Shown: piece by piece, positions 37,605 through 48,896 of the stretch
How positions within the stretch are numbered: position 1 is the stretch's first letter
Layout of the letters: the number at the start of each line of letters is the position of its first letter
Assembly (NCBI RefSeq): GCF_030272615.1
Contig: NC_081412.1
Coordinates: 479,864,657-479,928,656 of the forward strand
Reading direction: 5' to 3'
Length of the DNA stretch: 64,000 nt
DNA from: Cryptomeria japonica
Taxonomy: Eukaryota; Streptophyta; Pinopsida; Cupressales; Cupressaceae
Translations under genes and position numbers: made by a program
The notes under the pieces: generated by a model
Database searches by the model: none
Told to the model about the DNA's origin: nothing
The model's input: only the letters and a program-made list of their open reading frames with translations

Positions 37605-38444
37605 TTATTTGTTCTTAGGGGTTGGCCAATTAACTATGGCTTCTACCTTACTTGGATCCATCTTCAAATCACCCCCTGAAACAACAAAACCCAAATAGAC
37701 CAGCTCTTGCTTAAGGAAATCACATTTTTCTAGATTGATAGTAATTTGTTCATCATTCAATCTTTGTAAGACAATCTGCAAATGTTGGAAGTGTTCTTCC
37801 TTGGTTTTACTGAAAATTAAGATGTCATCAAGGTACACAACTACAAACCTGCCTATGAAGTCATGTAACTCCTCATTCATCAATCTCATAAATGTACTGG
37901 GTGCATTTGTTAACCCAAATGGCATGACTAGCCATTCATACAACCCCTCATTTGTCTTGAAAGCTGTTTTCCATTCATCCCCCTCTTTGATGCGGATTTG
38001 ATGATAACCACTTTTTAGGTCTATCTTACTGAAATATTTTGCTCCCCCTAAACAATCCATAAGATCTTCTATCCTAGGGATGGGGAATCTATACCTGATT
38101 GTGATCCTGTTTATTGCTCTTGAATCTGTACAAAGTCTCCAAGCCCCACCTTTCTTCGGTGCTAACACTGTGGGTACTGCACATGGACTAATACTTTTTC
38201 TAATCAATCCTTGGTCTAAGAGCTCTTGGATTTGTCTTGCCACTTCCTGATTTTGTTCAGGTGTCATTTTGTAAGCAGCTTTGTTTGGTAAGGATGCACC
38301 TGGGATGAAGTCTATCTGGTGGCTAATGGCTCTCTGAGGAGGTAGAGAGGTTGGTTGACCATCATTAACAATTGACTTAAACTGATATAGAAGTTGCTGC
38401 ACCTCATATGGGATTTCTACCTTCTTTTCTTTTCTTTTCATCAA
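37605..38444 (-). pseudogene. Ty3/gypsy reverse transcriptase (truncated element)
   Basis: This is an open stretch of 279 codons. It contains RT motifs in order: [71 protein letters not shown], the catalytic [11 protein letters not shown] (YLDD box), and YLGFVVS. It stops at WPTPKNK, where RNase H should follow; RNase H and integrase are absent, so the element is cut at 37,605. The frame is one base off from the upstream protease frame (overlap 38,404-38,444, in an A/G-rich run), either a decay frameshift or the relic of a pol shift. Confidence 0.85.
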
Positions 38445-39147
38445 CTGGTTTAGTTACCAATGCAAAACCTATGCCATCACCTTCTTTCAAGGTATGAATG
38501 AACTCCTTTTCACCAACTAACAAAGTGTTAGGAACTTGTGGTTTGCTGCCATCTCTTTCTTCATTAAGGGACTGAATTTTATAGTTGATACCATTCTTGA
38601 AAAATGAGTATGAGTTCTTTTCACCATCATATTGGGCTTTCCTGTCAAATTGCCAAGGTCTTCCTAAAAGCAAATGACAAGCATCCATAGGTAGTATATC
38701 ACACAAAATCTTATCTTGGTACTCACCTATGTTAAACTCTACCCATGTTTGTTCACTCACCAATACATGCTGCCCTTTTTCCAACCATGTGACCTTGTAG
38801 GGCTCATTGTGTTGTATTCTAGGTAGGTGAAGTTTTGTAGCAGCTTCTTTAGATATGATGTTGTCAGTTGACCCTGAGTCAATGATAACTTTGCACACCT
38901 TTCCTTGGATCTTACATTTGATCCTGAAAAGAGCTTTCCTTTGAGACATATCTTTCTGAGATGTCTCTTTCATGAGGATCCTCCTGATCATGAGGTTTTC
39001 CCCTTCTTCTGATGGTAGACACCTTTGATTTGGTGTGGTTTCCTCTTGCACAAAATGGACTCTCTTATCACCTCCTTGAGATGAACTTGGCTTCTCTGGG
39101 CATCTATATGCTGGATGGCCAAGTTTCTGATAGTTATAACACTTCAT
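38404..39147 (-). pseudogene. Ty3/gypsy gag end and aspartic protease
   Basis: An open frame of 247 codons starts with a zinc knuckle reading CYNYQKLGHPAYRC. The second Cys of CX2CX4HX4C is Tyr here, a one-base change. The retropepsin follows with VIIDSGSTDNIIS and the later LLLGRPWQFD motif. A linker toward RT ends in the frameshift region. It joins gag on the right and RT on the left, in normal gypsy order. Confidence 0.8.
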
Positions 39148-40163
39148 GGTGGAGAAGTATGAACCTCTTCCAGGTCCATTAGATCTACCCCTTCCTGGGT
39201 TGCCTGATCCCCTACCCCTATAGTTGGGTCTACTCTGAGAATCCCCGCTTTGCTCAATAGCTTAGACTCTCCCTGGGACCTATGATCTGTGTATCTTCCC
39301 CCAAAACTGCCTCTATGACTGCCTCTGTTTCCTCTGCCTCTGCCTCTACCATTCTATTCTTGTTTCTTCTTGTTTCTCTCTTCTACCTTCAGTGCTAGTT
39401 GATAACACTTCTGTAATGTGTTGGGACACCATAGGCTTAACTCTTCCTAAATATTCCATCTTAACCCATTGAGATACCTAGCTACTCTGACATTTTCATC
39501 TTCTTGTACCTTAGATCTAAGGCATAGTTTTTGGAATTCTTCAATGTAACTACTGACATCTAGGCCTTTCTGTCTCAAGTTTTGTCTCTTCTTATGTAAC
39601 TAGATTTCATAATCTTCAGGAATGTAGGTGTCTTTGATTTTAGTTACCATTGTCTTCTAGGTGGCTATGGGTTTCTTTCCCTCTTTCACCCTTTCCTCTT
39701 GGATGAACTTCCACCAAGTTAAGGCTGCCCCTCTCATTCTGGATTTGGCTACCTTCATTTTTTGTGCTTCAGTAATTCCATCACATTCAAAGTGATTCTC
39801 TAGACCCTCTATCCACTCCATTAGTGCTTCTGGTTCCATCTTGCCACTAAAAAGGGACACTCCATCTAGGGCCTTTCCAGTCAAAGCTTTCAAAGCTTGT
39901 AAAAAGGTTTCTTGTTCTCTATCCAAGATTGGATCTGGTTCTGGGACTTCTTCCTTTAAGGTTTCCTTCTTATCTTCAGCATTTTCTACTCTCTCACTGA
40001 CTTCTTCAGTCTTGACTTCTACTTGGTTCAACTTTTTTTCAAGTTGTTGTAATCTTTCCCTAAGGAGTCTATTCTCTTCGACTTGATCCTCCATCCTCTT
40101 TGCTAACTCTACATTGGTCACCATGTTGTTGGTGTTGTGTCCCACTGACTCACTACCTGACAT
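39148..40163 (-). pseudogene. Ty3/gypsy gag with four TAG stops
   Basis: The ATG at 40,163 opens gag (MSGSESVGHNTNN). A coiled-coil, Glu/Lys-rich segment (about 39,960-40,110) comes next, then the core with WIEGLENHFECDG and ALTWWKFIQEE. In-frame stops at 39,657, 39,600, 39,447 and 39,354 are all TAG, at places where Gln would suit the context (for example EI-stop-LHKKRQNLRQ). Beyond them are an Arg/Gly-rich stretch and a frameshift before the zinc-knuckle frame. The primer-binding site lies 28 bp upstream of the ATG. Confidence 0.8.
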
Positions 40164-40190
40164 GTGCTAATCTCTCAACCCAAATCTGAA

Positions 40191-40206
40191 CCTGGCTCTG
40201 ATACCA
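40191..40206 (-). other. Primer-binding site (initiator Met-tRNA type)
   Basis: On the minus strand the sequence is TGGTATCAGAGCCAGG, the classic plant retrotransposon primer-binding site complementary to the 3' end of initiator methionine tRNA. It fixes the orientation of the truncated gypsy element and places its 5' LTR immediately to the right, from about 40,210. Confidence 0.92.
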
Positions 40207-40209
40207 CTA

Positions 40210-41696
40210 TGATGAGGAGGTAGAATAGAAGTTGGTCTTCTTTTGAGGTTGGTGGGCTTTTGTTCTCAATGTGCTTCCCAAATCAATCCCTAGGCACAAA
40301 TGGGATTCTTCTAAACCTTTCTCCTATCTCCTCCTCTCTATTCAACACTGCTTGCACCCTATTGTATTGTACATCACTCCTCCTTACCTTCCATGCTAAG
40401 GCATTCAAATCTGAAATGAGGTCCTCTTGTGTGTCACTAAAAATGAACAAGTTTGGTTGTCCAACTGGCCGAATCTCCTCTCTTCCAGGAATGGGCAACT
40501 GTTGGAGAGCCATGGTTTACCTAACCTTGTTTGCACCTTTAAGGATTTCAATCATATTAATGTGTTGACTGAGCATCTAGATAGGTCTGCAAAGTCTAAT
40601 GACTGTCCCTCACCTCTCAAGAGCGAAAATATCCAAGTTGGATGCAAAGAGCATTGTTCTACTCAAGGCAACTTCTAGGTTCAAATGGTCATCTTGATCA
40701 AATGACTTCATACAATGCTATGGAGCTTGTAGTAGGGTGTCTCAGGTCTTAACTCATCAATTTTGATGATTTGAAGCAATCATTTACTTCTCCTTCCTTA
40801 CCGATTTCATGAAATTGTCAAATTGGCCTCAAAAAGGCTACTAGGATTAGCCCTAGTTTTTAGTGAAAATTGTTCACCCTGCTCAATCTGCTAAACTTCA
40901 TGGAAAACCCTTGGAGATGTGGTCAATTGATGATGAAAGCTCAAGGATTTTTGCTATGGCAAGTACTGTACGGACTGTTTGAGGACTGTCCCACAAAATA
41001 GGCACTTTTCAAGGGTTTTTTAGGGTTTTAGTGAGGGTTTGCAATTTAAAGGTCTTCTCCATGATACTAGACCCAATTTAAATGTTTCAAACCTTGCTAT
41101 AACCTATACCAAACACTCCCAAGGATTCAAACCTCATCTTAGAATACTATCATTATATCAAACAAATGCCATACTGCTGCTTTTACACAGAAATAACAGT
41201 CTAGAGGACTGAGACAATAATTTTTTTAAGATTTGCATACATTTTTGAACATTGGTAAACCAAATACAATGAAATTTTATCAAATATAGATGCAACAATG
41301 ACTTAATAGAAGTTGTAACACCCTGCAAAACAAATAGGAAAGGATTTCTTATGACTATTGCTCATACACCCGCCATCACTGCACTTTGACAGTATTAAAA
41401 CTGTTACAACTCCCTTTCCTTGTTTTGATGTATTTCTTCACTCTGTCCCTGGCCTGCAAAAAGGTGTTAATGGCAAGGTAAAACAATGCATATTCCTCTC
41501 CAAAGATCTTATAAGTTTGAACACTTAAAAGATGCCACAAAGCATGACAGCATTACAAGACTGTGACAAAGAATACACTTTCCTAGGATCCTTATTTAGG
41601 TCCTTTACAACCAACTTGTGCATCTTGTCTTCTTAGCATTAAAAACATTTGTAAATACATTCCATGATGCATAAAGGAGGAATCCATCATTCCATA
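40210..41696 (-). mobile_element. 5' LTR of the truncated minus-strand gypsy, part 1
   Basis: Sequence to the right of the primer-binding site begins TGATGAGGAGG on the plus strand (the inverted CA end of the LTR). It runs without coding content to the insertion point of the plus-strand chromovirus. The LTR continues after 48,896; its outer end was not resolved. Confidence 0.6.
41692..41696. repeat. Chromovirus target-site duplication (left)
   Basis: CCATA directly precedes the LTR start TGTCACAACCC and recurs at 48,892-48,896 directly after the 3' LTR end TTATTACA. Confidence 0.85.
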
Positions 41697-41937
41697 TGTC
41701 ACAACCCTCCTTTATCACTTTTTTTGATCTAAATACAAAACTCTATTTATATTCTTTGGATGAATTATTGAATGAATATTGTAAGGGAATAAAAATAATA
41801 AACCACACACACATGGAAAATGCATATATATTTCAATTTGTTATTTAATTTCCCTCACCCAAATTAAGGCACATGTTGTAGGAGGAATAAGAAGCTTCTA
41901 GAGGCTTCCCCACCTCCTTGCATGTAACTCCTCCCAC
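41697..41937 (+). repeat. Chromovirus 5' LTR remnant
   Basis: The first 241 bp of the LTR are 240/241 identical by eye to 45,289-45,529. They end at ctcctcccac, where sequence jumps to the protease coding region. The shared ccca/caac bases at the junction suggest a microhomology deletion. Confidence 0.92.
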
Positions 41938-41942
41938 AACCA

Positions 41943-44900
41943 ATATCAATTCTAATTGACACTGGATCATCTGAATGTTTCATCTCACCTGAATTAGTGA
42001 ACAAATATGCATTAAAAGTTAATCAAATGGAGTCATCATGGATGGTTCAATATGGGGATAAGGCAACTAGAGAAGTAACTAAGTGTTTACCGAGGGCAAG
42101 GGTACAATTCCCTGAGTTCGAAACAAGGGTAGATCTCTATGTGGCACCCTTAGGATTATATGATGTAATTATGGGAATGAGTTGGTTAGCAGACCATCAA
42201 GCTAATGTAGATTGTTATAGCAAAGATGTTGAATGTTTGGATGATGGGGGGAAAAGGGTCAAAATCCAAGGAAAGTTTAAACCCATTAATATAGAAACTA
42301 TCTCAGCAATGCAATTAAAGAAGGAAAGGAGAAGAGGAGGACAAATCTTTATGAACAAAATTGAAGAAGGAAAGGAGGAAAATACCCCAACATTTGAAAA
42401 TACCCCTTTCTTAAAGGAGTTTAAGGATGTTTTTCTAGAAGAACTACCCGGTTTACCCCCTAAGAGAAAGTTTGACTTTTCTATCAAAGTACTCCCAGGA
42501 GCTGAACCAGTATCAAAGGCACCTTACCGAATGAACACGACAGAATTACAAGAGCTCAAAATGCAATTAGAGGAACTCTTAGCTAAGGGTTTAATAAGGC
42601 CAAGTGTATCACCATGGGGAGCGCCAGTTTTATTTGTTAAGAAGAAGGATGGAACCTTAAGGCTATGCATCGACTATAGGATGTTGAACAAAGTCACCAT
42701 AAAGAATAGGTATCCCTTACCTCGCATAGAGGACCTTTTTGACCAAATGAAAGGAGCGGTAGTTTTCTCAAAGATAGATCTTCGGTCGGGGTATCATCAA
42801 CTCAGAATTAAGGAAGAAGACATTCCGAAGACAGCTTTCAGGATGAGATATGGACATTATGAATTCACAGTAGTTCCTTTTGGAGTAACTAATGCCCCAG
42901 CTGCATTCATGAACCTGATGAATAGTGTATTCCACGACTACTTGGATAAGTTTGTTTTGGTATTTTTGGATGACATATTGATTTACTCTATAAATGAAGA
43001 GGAACATTTAGCGCACCTACAAATCATTTTGCAAAGATTGAGAGAACATAAGTTATATGGAAAATTGTCCAAATGTGCCTTCTTTGAGGAAAAGATTCAC
43101 TATCTTGGGCATATAATATCAAAGGAAGGAATAGCAGTCGACCCAGATAAAATAAAGGCGATAGTAGAATGGCCAATCCCTAAGAATGTTTCAGAGGTAA
43201 GAAGCTTTATGGGGCTAGCAGGTTACTATAGGATGTTTGTGGAAGGATTCTCTAAGATAGCAAATCCCATCACCTCGTTGCAAAGGAAGGGCAAAAGGTT
43301 TGTATGGACCGAGCAAAGTGATAAGGCATTTCAAATCTTGAAGGGAAAACTAACTTCAGCACCCATTCTAAAGGTACCAGACCCAAATGGACACTTCACA
43401 GTTGTAACAAATGCCTCTATAGAAGGGTTAGGAGGAGTACTTGTCCAAGATGAGGGGGTAGTGGCTTATGAATCTAGGAAGCTAAAGACTCATGAAGTCA
43501 ATTATGCACCCCACGACTTAGAGTTGGCAGCAATTGTGCATGCCCTGCAAAAGTGGAGACACTTCTTACTAGGGAAGCCCTTTGAGCTTAAGTCGGACAA
43601 CCAAGGACTAAAATACATCTTTACCCAACCTCACTTAAATGCCAGACAAAGAAGGTGGTTAGAGTTTCTAAGTGAATATGACTTTGAGATTGAATATATT
43701 AAGGGGAAAGAAAATAGGGTGGCAGATGCCTTAAGTAGGAGGAGACACTTGATGACTATAGCAACCTTCAAAACCTCTTTCAAAAGGCAAGTAATGGATG
43801 AACAAGGACATGACCCATGGTATGAGCAAGTCAAATTAACTATAAGACACAACCCGACCGACCCTAAGGTCGAAGGGTATACATTAGATGAAGATGGGTT
43901 GCTCAGATACAATAACAGAATCTATGTTCCTAATTCAGGGAATTTAAGGGAAGTAGTCTTATCGGAGGCTCACAATGCCCCTTATTCAGGCCACCCAGGA
44001 GTTAACAAACTTTATGCAGATCTAAAGAAATTATACTTTTGGCAAGGGTTGAAAAGCGATATTGTCAAGTACGTAGCTAAATGTTTGGAGTGTCAAAGAG
44101 TAAAGGCAGAACATAGGCACCCCGCTGGATTGTTACAATTGCACGATGTACCTCAACATAAGTGGCAAGTTATTAGTATGGATTTTGTACAAGGGTTACC
44201 CATGTCACCTTCTAGGCATGATGCAATAATGGTGGTAATTGACAAACTCACTAAGGTGGCACACTTTATACCAGGGAATTTGACGGATGATGCACCCACC
44301 TTGGCTAGACGCTTTGTTAAGGAGATAGTTAGGTTGCATGGAATACCAGAGAAAATCATATCAGATAGAGATGCAAGATTCACTTCCAGGTTTTGGACCA
44401 CTCTTCAATCAGCTCTAGGAACTCAACTAAATTTTAGCACCGCATACCATCCGGAAACCGACGGTCAGACAGAAAGGACAAATCAGATTATGGAAGACCT
44501 GCTTCGTATGTACTGCATGGACCAACAGAGAAAATGGGAAGAGTACCTACCTTTGGTAGAGTTTGCCTACAATAATACATATCAAACATCTTTGGGAATG
44601 GCACCTTTTGAAGCTTTGTATGGAAGACCATGTCGAACACCTTTGAGTTGGGATAGTCTTGAAGATAGAGTGATTGTTGGGCCAGATATGTTGAAAGAAA
44701 TGGAAAGGAAAACTAAGGAAATTAGGCAAAGATTGAAGGAAGCCTCGGATAGGCAGAAAAGTTATGCAGATAAAAGCAGAACACCAAGGGAGTTTGAGGT
44801 AGGAGAGAAAGTCTTCCTAAGGGTTAGGCCACACAAGAGTTCCATAAGATTTGGGAAAAAGACTAAGCTTGCACCTCGTTATGTCAGACCTTTTGAAATA

Positions 44901-45215
44901 TTGGGAAGAATTAACCCAGTTGCTTATCGGTTGGCCTTACCTCCCCAATTGAGCCGAATCCATGATGTCTTCCATGTATCTCTTCTTAAGAAGTATGTAC
45001 CTGATGAGAAACACATTTTGAATTGGGATGCCTTGCAGGTCCAAGAAATGGGGGGAATAATGATAGAGCCATTCAGAATCTTGGAGAGGCGCCAGTGCCA
45101 GTTGCGCAACAGAGAGGTTGATCAGTGCAAAGTGCAATGGGACCAGTACGACGAGAAGAATGCCACGTGGGAGGATACTAAGGAGATGCAGCAGCTATTT
45201 CCCTTTTTGTTTTGA
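41943..45215 (+). CDS. Chromovirus pol (protease-RT-RNase H-integrase-chromodomain)
   Basis: An uninterrupted frame of about 1090 codons; no ATG start exists because gag is deleted, and it enters at the protease motif [11 protein letters not shown]. Domains follow in order: RT ([20 protein letters not shown]; catalytic [10 protein letters not shown]), RNase H, an HHCC zinc region ([15 protein letters not shown]), integrase core with D (SMDFVQGLP), D ([10 protein letters not shown]) and E ([13 protein letters not shown]), a GPY/F-like module ([11 protein letters not shown]) and a chromodomain-like end ([22 protein letters not shown]). In RNase H the usual TDAS is TNAS, so the first catalytic Asp is Asn. 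The family makes viral-like particles and inserts cDNA. This copy cannot act alone. Confidence 0.92.
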   Translation: MSILIDTGSSECFISPELVNKYALKVNQMESSWMVQYGDKATREVTKCLPRARVQFPEFETRVDLYVAPLGLYDVIMGMSWLADHQANVDCYSKDVECLDDGGKRVKIQGKFKPINIETISAMQLKKERRRGGQIFMNKIEEGKEENTPTFENTPFLKEFKDVFLEELPGLPPKRKFDFSIKVLPGAEPVSKAPYRMNTTELQELKMQLEELLAKGLIRPSVSPWGAPVLFVKKKDGTLRLCIDYRMLNKVTIKNRYPLPRIEDLFDQMKGAVVFSKIDLRSGYHQLRIKEEDIPKTAFRMRYGHYEFTVVPFGVTNAPAAFMNLMNSVFHDYLDKFVLVFLDDILIYSINEEEHLAHLQIILQRLREHKLYGKLSKCAFFEEKIHYLGHIISKEGIAVDPDKIKAIVEWPIPKNVSEVRSFMGLAGYYRMFVEGFSKIANPITSLQRKGKRFVWTEQSDKAFQILKGKLTSAPILKVPDPNGHFTVVTNASIEGLGGVLVQDEGVVAYESRKLKTHEVNYAPHDLELAAIVHALQKWRHFLLGKPFELKSDNQGLKYIFTQPHLNARQRRWLEFLSEYDFEIEYIKGKENRVADALSRRRHLMTIATFKTSFKRQVMDEQGHDPWYEQVKLTIRHNPTDPKVEGYTLDEDGLLRYNNRIYVPNSGNLREVVLSEAHNAPYSGHPGVNKLYADLKKLYFWQGLKSDIVKYVAKCLECQRVKAEHRHPAGLLQLHDVPQHKWQVISMDFVQGLPMSPSRHDAIMVVIDKLTKVAHFIPGNLTDDAPTLARRFVKEIVRLHGIPEKIISDRDARFTSRFWTTLQSALGTQLNFSTAYHPETDGQTERTNQIMEDLLRMYCMDQQRKWEEYLPLVEFAYNNTYQTSLGMAPFEALYGRPCRTPLSWDSLEDRVIVGPDMLKEMERKTKEIRQRLKEASDRQKSYADKSRTPREFEVGEKVFLRVRPHKSSIRFGKKTKLAPRYVRPFEILGRINPVAYRLALPPQLSRIHDVFHVSLLKKYVPDEKHILNWDALQVQEMGGIMIEPFRILERRQCQLRNREVDQCKVQWDQYDEKNATWEDTKEMQQLFPFLF

Positions 45216-45275
45216 ACATGAACTATAAACTCTTTTGAATGCATTTAATAAGTGCATCGGGACGATGCACAGATT

Positions 45276-45288
45276 AAGGGGGGGAGGA
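45276..45288 (+). other. Polypurine tract
   Basis: The purine run aagggggggagga lies flush against the 3' LTR start TGTCACAACC. It primes plus-strand synthesis in this family. Confidence 0.9.
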
Positions 45289-46825
45289 TGTCACAACCCT
45301 CCTTTATCACTTTTTTTGATCTAAATACAAAACTCTATTTATATTCTTTGGATGAATTATTGAATGAATATTGTAAGGGAATAAAAATAATAAACCACAC
45401 ACACATGGAAAATGCATATATATTTTAATTTGTTATTTAATTTCCCTCACCCAAATTAAGGCACATGTTGTAGGAGGAATAAGAAGCTTCTAGAGGCTTC
45501 CCCACCTCCTTGCATGTAACTCCTCCCACTAAGCCTAATTAATTTGCATGGAGGCCAAATTGGGAGAGAATCTCTTTTTTTCCATTTAATAATTAGGTAG
45601 TGGGAATTTGAAATTTCTTTTATAAAATAGGTACAAGTTTCAAAAATGAGAGTTAGCTATTCCATAAGAAATTTCTGCAAGTTGAATTCTCTTTTGTAGT
45701 CCACTTTCATTCGCAGCTAAGATTTTTGTTGGGAGGATTTCTCTTCAATTTGGAGGATCAAGGAAGACTCTACACCATCTTCAAGCATCCAGGTTCCTTC
45801 AACTTAGTTCATGCATCTCATTTTTATGGTAGATTAGATTTGATTAGATTAATTATGAGTATGAAATTCATTTGTATTTTGTTAAAGAATTAGTTTAGAT
45901 TTTGTAGAAAATGAGAGTCATGGTTTAAATAAGATTCATTGTTAAATTTCTTGATATGAAATTAGTTTTAGATTTTGTAAAGAATGAGATTTATGGCTTA
46001 AATGAGATTCATTGTTTGAAATTTTGATAAGGAATTAGTTTTTAGATTTTGTAGAGAATGAGATTTATTGTTAAATAAGATTCATTGTTTAAATTTTTGA
46101 TAAGAAATTAGTTTCAGATTTGTAGAGAATGGAATTCATTGTTTAAAATTTTGATAAGAAATTTGTTTCAGATTTTGTAGAATGAGATTCATTGTTTAAA
46201 TCCTTAGTTTCTGATTTTGTAGAAAATAAGATTCATTGTTTTAATTCTGATAAGAAATTAGTTTCAGATTGAAAGAAGTAGAGTAAATGGAAAATAGATT
46301 CATTATCTTCAGTTTATTTTGATAAAAATAAGATCTCCCTGTGTGTACAAACAATTTTCTCTGTAGACAAATCTCCCTGTGTGTATAAATAAATCTCCCC
46401 TCTCTGTGAATGAATTTTCCCTGTATAAAGAAATGAATTCCTTTCTCTATGAATGAATTTCCCTGTGTAGAGAACAAAAGAAAAGAAACAAAAGAAATAA
46501 TCTATTTCTTCCTCTGTGAAAGAATTTCCCTGTGTGAAAAAGAAAAGAAATAAACCATTCCTTTTCCTGTGAAAGAATTTCTCTGTGTGAAATAATCTAT
46601 TTCTTTCTCTATGAATGAATTTCCCTGTGTAGAAAACAAAGGAAATGGAAAAAAAAATCCCTCTGGTTACTGCTTCATTTATTTCCTGAAAATTAATCTA
46701 CAAACATTGTTAATTACCTATTATTACCCTGCTCTGAGTAATCTTCAATAACTCATTAAAAATAATTATAATACTCCTGTATAAGAAAAAAAAAATGATA
46801 ATAATAATATTATAACATTTATGTA

Positions 46826-46828
<3 letters not shown>

Positions 46829-46877
<49 letters not shown>

Positions 46878-46895
46878 TTATAACATTTATGTACT

Positions 46896-46930
<35 letters not shown>
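46829..46930. repeat. Paired (TA)n microsatellites
   Basis: Two TA tracts (about 46,829-46,874 and 46,899-46,930) are separated and preceded by the same word tataacatttatgtacttat, so the tract and its flank were duplicated together. Confidence 0.9.
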
Positions 46931-46935
<5 letters not shown>

Positions 46936-48456
46936 TAAATAAAAAACCCAAAAGCAAGAAAACCCCATCGAACGTAGAAAAATCTCCTTATGCCTCCGTA
47001 ACGCACGGCTTTCCACGTGCTTGGGTCGCTGTTTGCATGGACGGTTTCAATAAACCGTCGCAGGGGTACGGTGGGGGCCCACGGCATCCCCTCATCCCTG
47101 CGGACCTGCGCATGCAGGGCCGCAGGGGTGATGGGACCCGTGGTCCCCACCCCGCAACCCTCCTTATTATCATAAACAAATGCAAGCCTTTGCCATTAAA
47201 TTTTAAAATTTGTTTTTTTTAGTATTTCGAAAATTGAAGTTTAATTTGTTTTCTAAAAAAAAAAAAAAGATAATCTAAGTTAATTACCATTTAGTTAATT
47301 TTTTTAAAAGTTGATAATAATGACATTTAGGATATGATGATTTTTTTTCTCCTTAGTGTAAATTTAAGGATATTGACTTTCAATTAAAAATGGGATTAAT
47401 GTGTAGCAAGATTGTAATTAAACTATCCCTAATAGACTTTAAAATTGTAGACTATATTCTTCTAAAAATTAAGAAATCATTGGGACACTTGATTGGTCCT
47501 TGGAGATTAACTTACCTTATTATAAATATTTAGATTTAATCGTCATTTTGGACTCGCTAAGTCATCTTACATCATGGATTAATTGATTTCGTTCATAGCA
47601 TGCGAATTACTATATCTTTCATGCAATTACTATTATGCAAGTTTCATTTGTATGCAAATTACACTTCAAGTAGTTACTTCCATTATTTACGCTTTCATTT
47701 TGTTATTCGTAGTTAGAAAACTAAATAAAGGAAGTTGGAAAACCAAAACTAGCAGCATTCGGTATATATGGTGCCTCTGGGTCACGCTTACGGGTAATGC
47801 TGTCGTGTTGAACTACTGCACTAAACGCCTAATAAAGCTGCATTAACGACGTTTGTGGCATCGTCCCTATAAATCGTCGGGGAGTAATAAGGGACATTTG
47901 GAAGTTAAAATCCAAGGGGCGGGTAATCCCTCTTGGATCGATAATTTAATAAGATAACTTTTAAATGAATTCCACATCCGTTGAGATAAACCATAGTAAA
48001 CCCCTCTTAGGGATGGTCAAGTTAAGAGCTCTCGTGAAATTTACTTTATTTATTTAATTGTTTATTCACCTCAAAGGGATATTGGTGATTTGCATTTGGG
48101 TGACCCTCATGATAAGTATTAGGTTCTAGTTATTTTGTTTAGGCCACAAGCAATAGGCCATCTCGAGCCTTCGCTTAAGCGCTACCTTCGTGGGTAGCAA
48201 CCGCAGAGAAACTGTCTGGGACACTGACCCTAGAAAGGGTTGCGTACCCACAAATCAGTTTACATCAAACCATAGATTAGAAAATAGAACTACATACTTT
48301 ACGCCTTGATCCCGTGCCGAAGCGGGTATGTAGGCAGTCTTGGGACGGAGTTGTCCCTCATACTCAGGCGTTCGTGGGTGGGGTCTAGGCTTGGTTGAGT
48401 AAGAATCCTAAATGAAAGATCAGATAATCAAACTTAATTCAATGCATACTCGGAAG

Positions 48457-48800
48457 GAATCCTGTATGGATTCGCTTGACTTCCCGAGGCTTTAAGCCAA
48501 ATTCCGAGGCGGAATTCAAGCTTGTATTATTTTCTTATTACTCCTAAGGACGGCGACCTCGGTGCATTCTTGTTAGAAGAATGTAGTACTTAGTGAGTGG
48601 CCCAGGACCCGAATGGTCCCGATGAGTCTAAGTCTCTGGCCAGAGCATCTCCTATCCCGTTTGGATGGATGCCTACCCCGTATGGGTAGATGCCTATCCC
48701 GTATTGGATAGATGGAATTTACATCCTGTATGGACAACTGCCTAACCCGTATGGTTAGAAGCTCATCCCGAATGGATGAATGCCCAATCCTATTTGGATG
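48457..48800 (+). repeat. Array of mini-hairpins with covarying stems
   Basis: Repeated units have the form stem-CC + ~5-nt loop (CGTAT, CGAAT, TGTAT) + GG-stem. Clear stems are GAATCC/GGATTC (48,457-48,473), GGACC/GGTCC (48,605-48,619), CTACCC/GGGTAG (48,673-48,689), CTATCC/GGATAG (48,694-48,711), CTAACC/GGTTAG (48,742-48,758) and TCATCC/GGATGA (48,763-48,779). Weaker copies are at 48,653-48,667, 48,724-48,734 and 48,787-48,799. The stem bases differ between units yet pairing is kept. Confidence 0.85.
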
Positions 48801-48891
48801 GATGCCCAGAGTATGCAATTGAATAAAACATAAATAGAAAAAAAAAATATATACTCAATTTTTGTTGGATGAATTATGTTGGGTTATTACA

Positions 48892-48896
48892 CCATA
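48892..48896. repeat. Chromovirus target-site duplication (right)
   Basis: CCATA follows the 3' LTR end directly and matches 41,692-41,696. Confidence 0.85.

Larger units (their letters stand above)
41697..48891 (+). mobile_element. Young Ty3/gypsy chromovirus, gag deleted
   Basis: The element is bounded by 5-bp duplications CCATA and by LTR ends TGTCACAACCC and GGGTTATTACA. It consists of 241 bp of 5' LTR, an abrupt junction into protease, an open pol with chromodomain-like end, a polypurine tract and a full 3' LTR of 3603 bp. The rest of the 5' LTR, the primer-binding site and gag are deleted. The shared 241 bp of the two LTRs differ at one base (C/T), so insertion was recent relative to its decayed surroundings. 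It sits inside the LTR of the minus-strand gypsy. Confidence 0.9.
45289..48891 (+). repeat. Chromovirus 3' LTR (3.6 kb)
   Basis: It runs from TGTCACAACCC to GGGTTATTACA and is flanked by CCATA. It contains an array of ~60-bp repeats built on agattttgtagagaatgaga (about 45,880-46,290), a second array on tctccctgtgtgtataaa-like words (about 46,330-46,640), two (TA)n tracts (46,829-46,930) and a GC-rich patch (about 46,980-47,160). Its last 750 bp are full of short hairpins. There is no long frame that looks coding. At 3.6 kb it is long for a chromovirus LTR. Confidence 0.88.

Noticed and set aside
48573-48818. Minus-strand 81-codon frame with IRDRHLPIRGRH repeats
   Set aside because: It is the translation of the hairpin array; codon changes follow stem pairing, not protein conservation.
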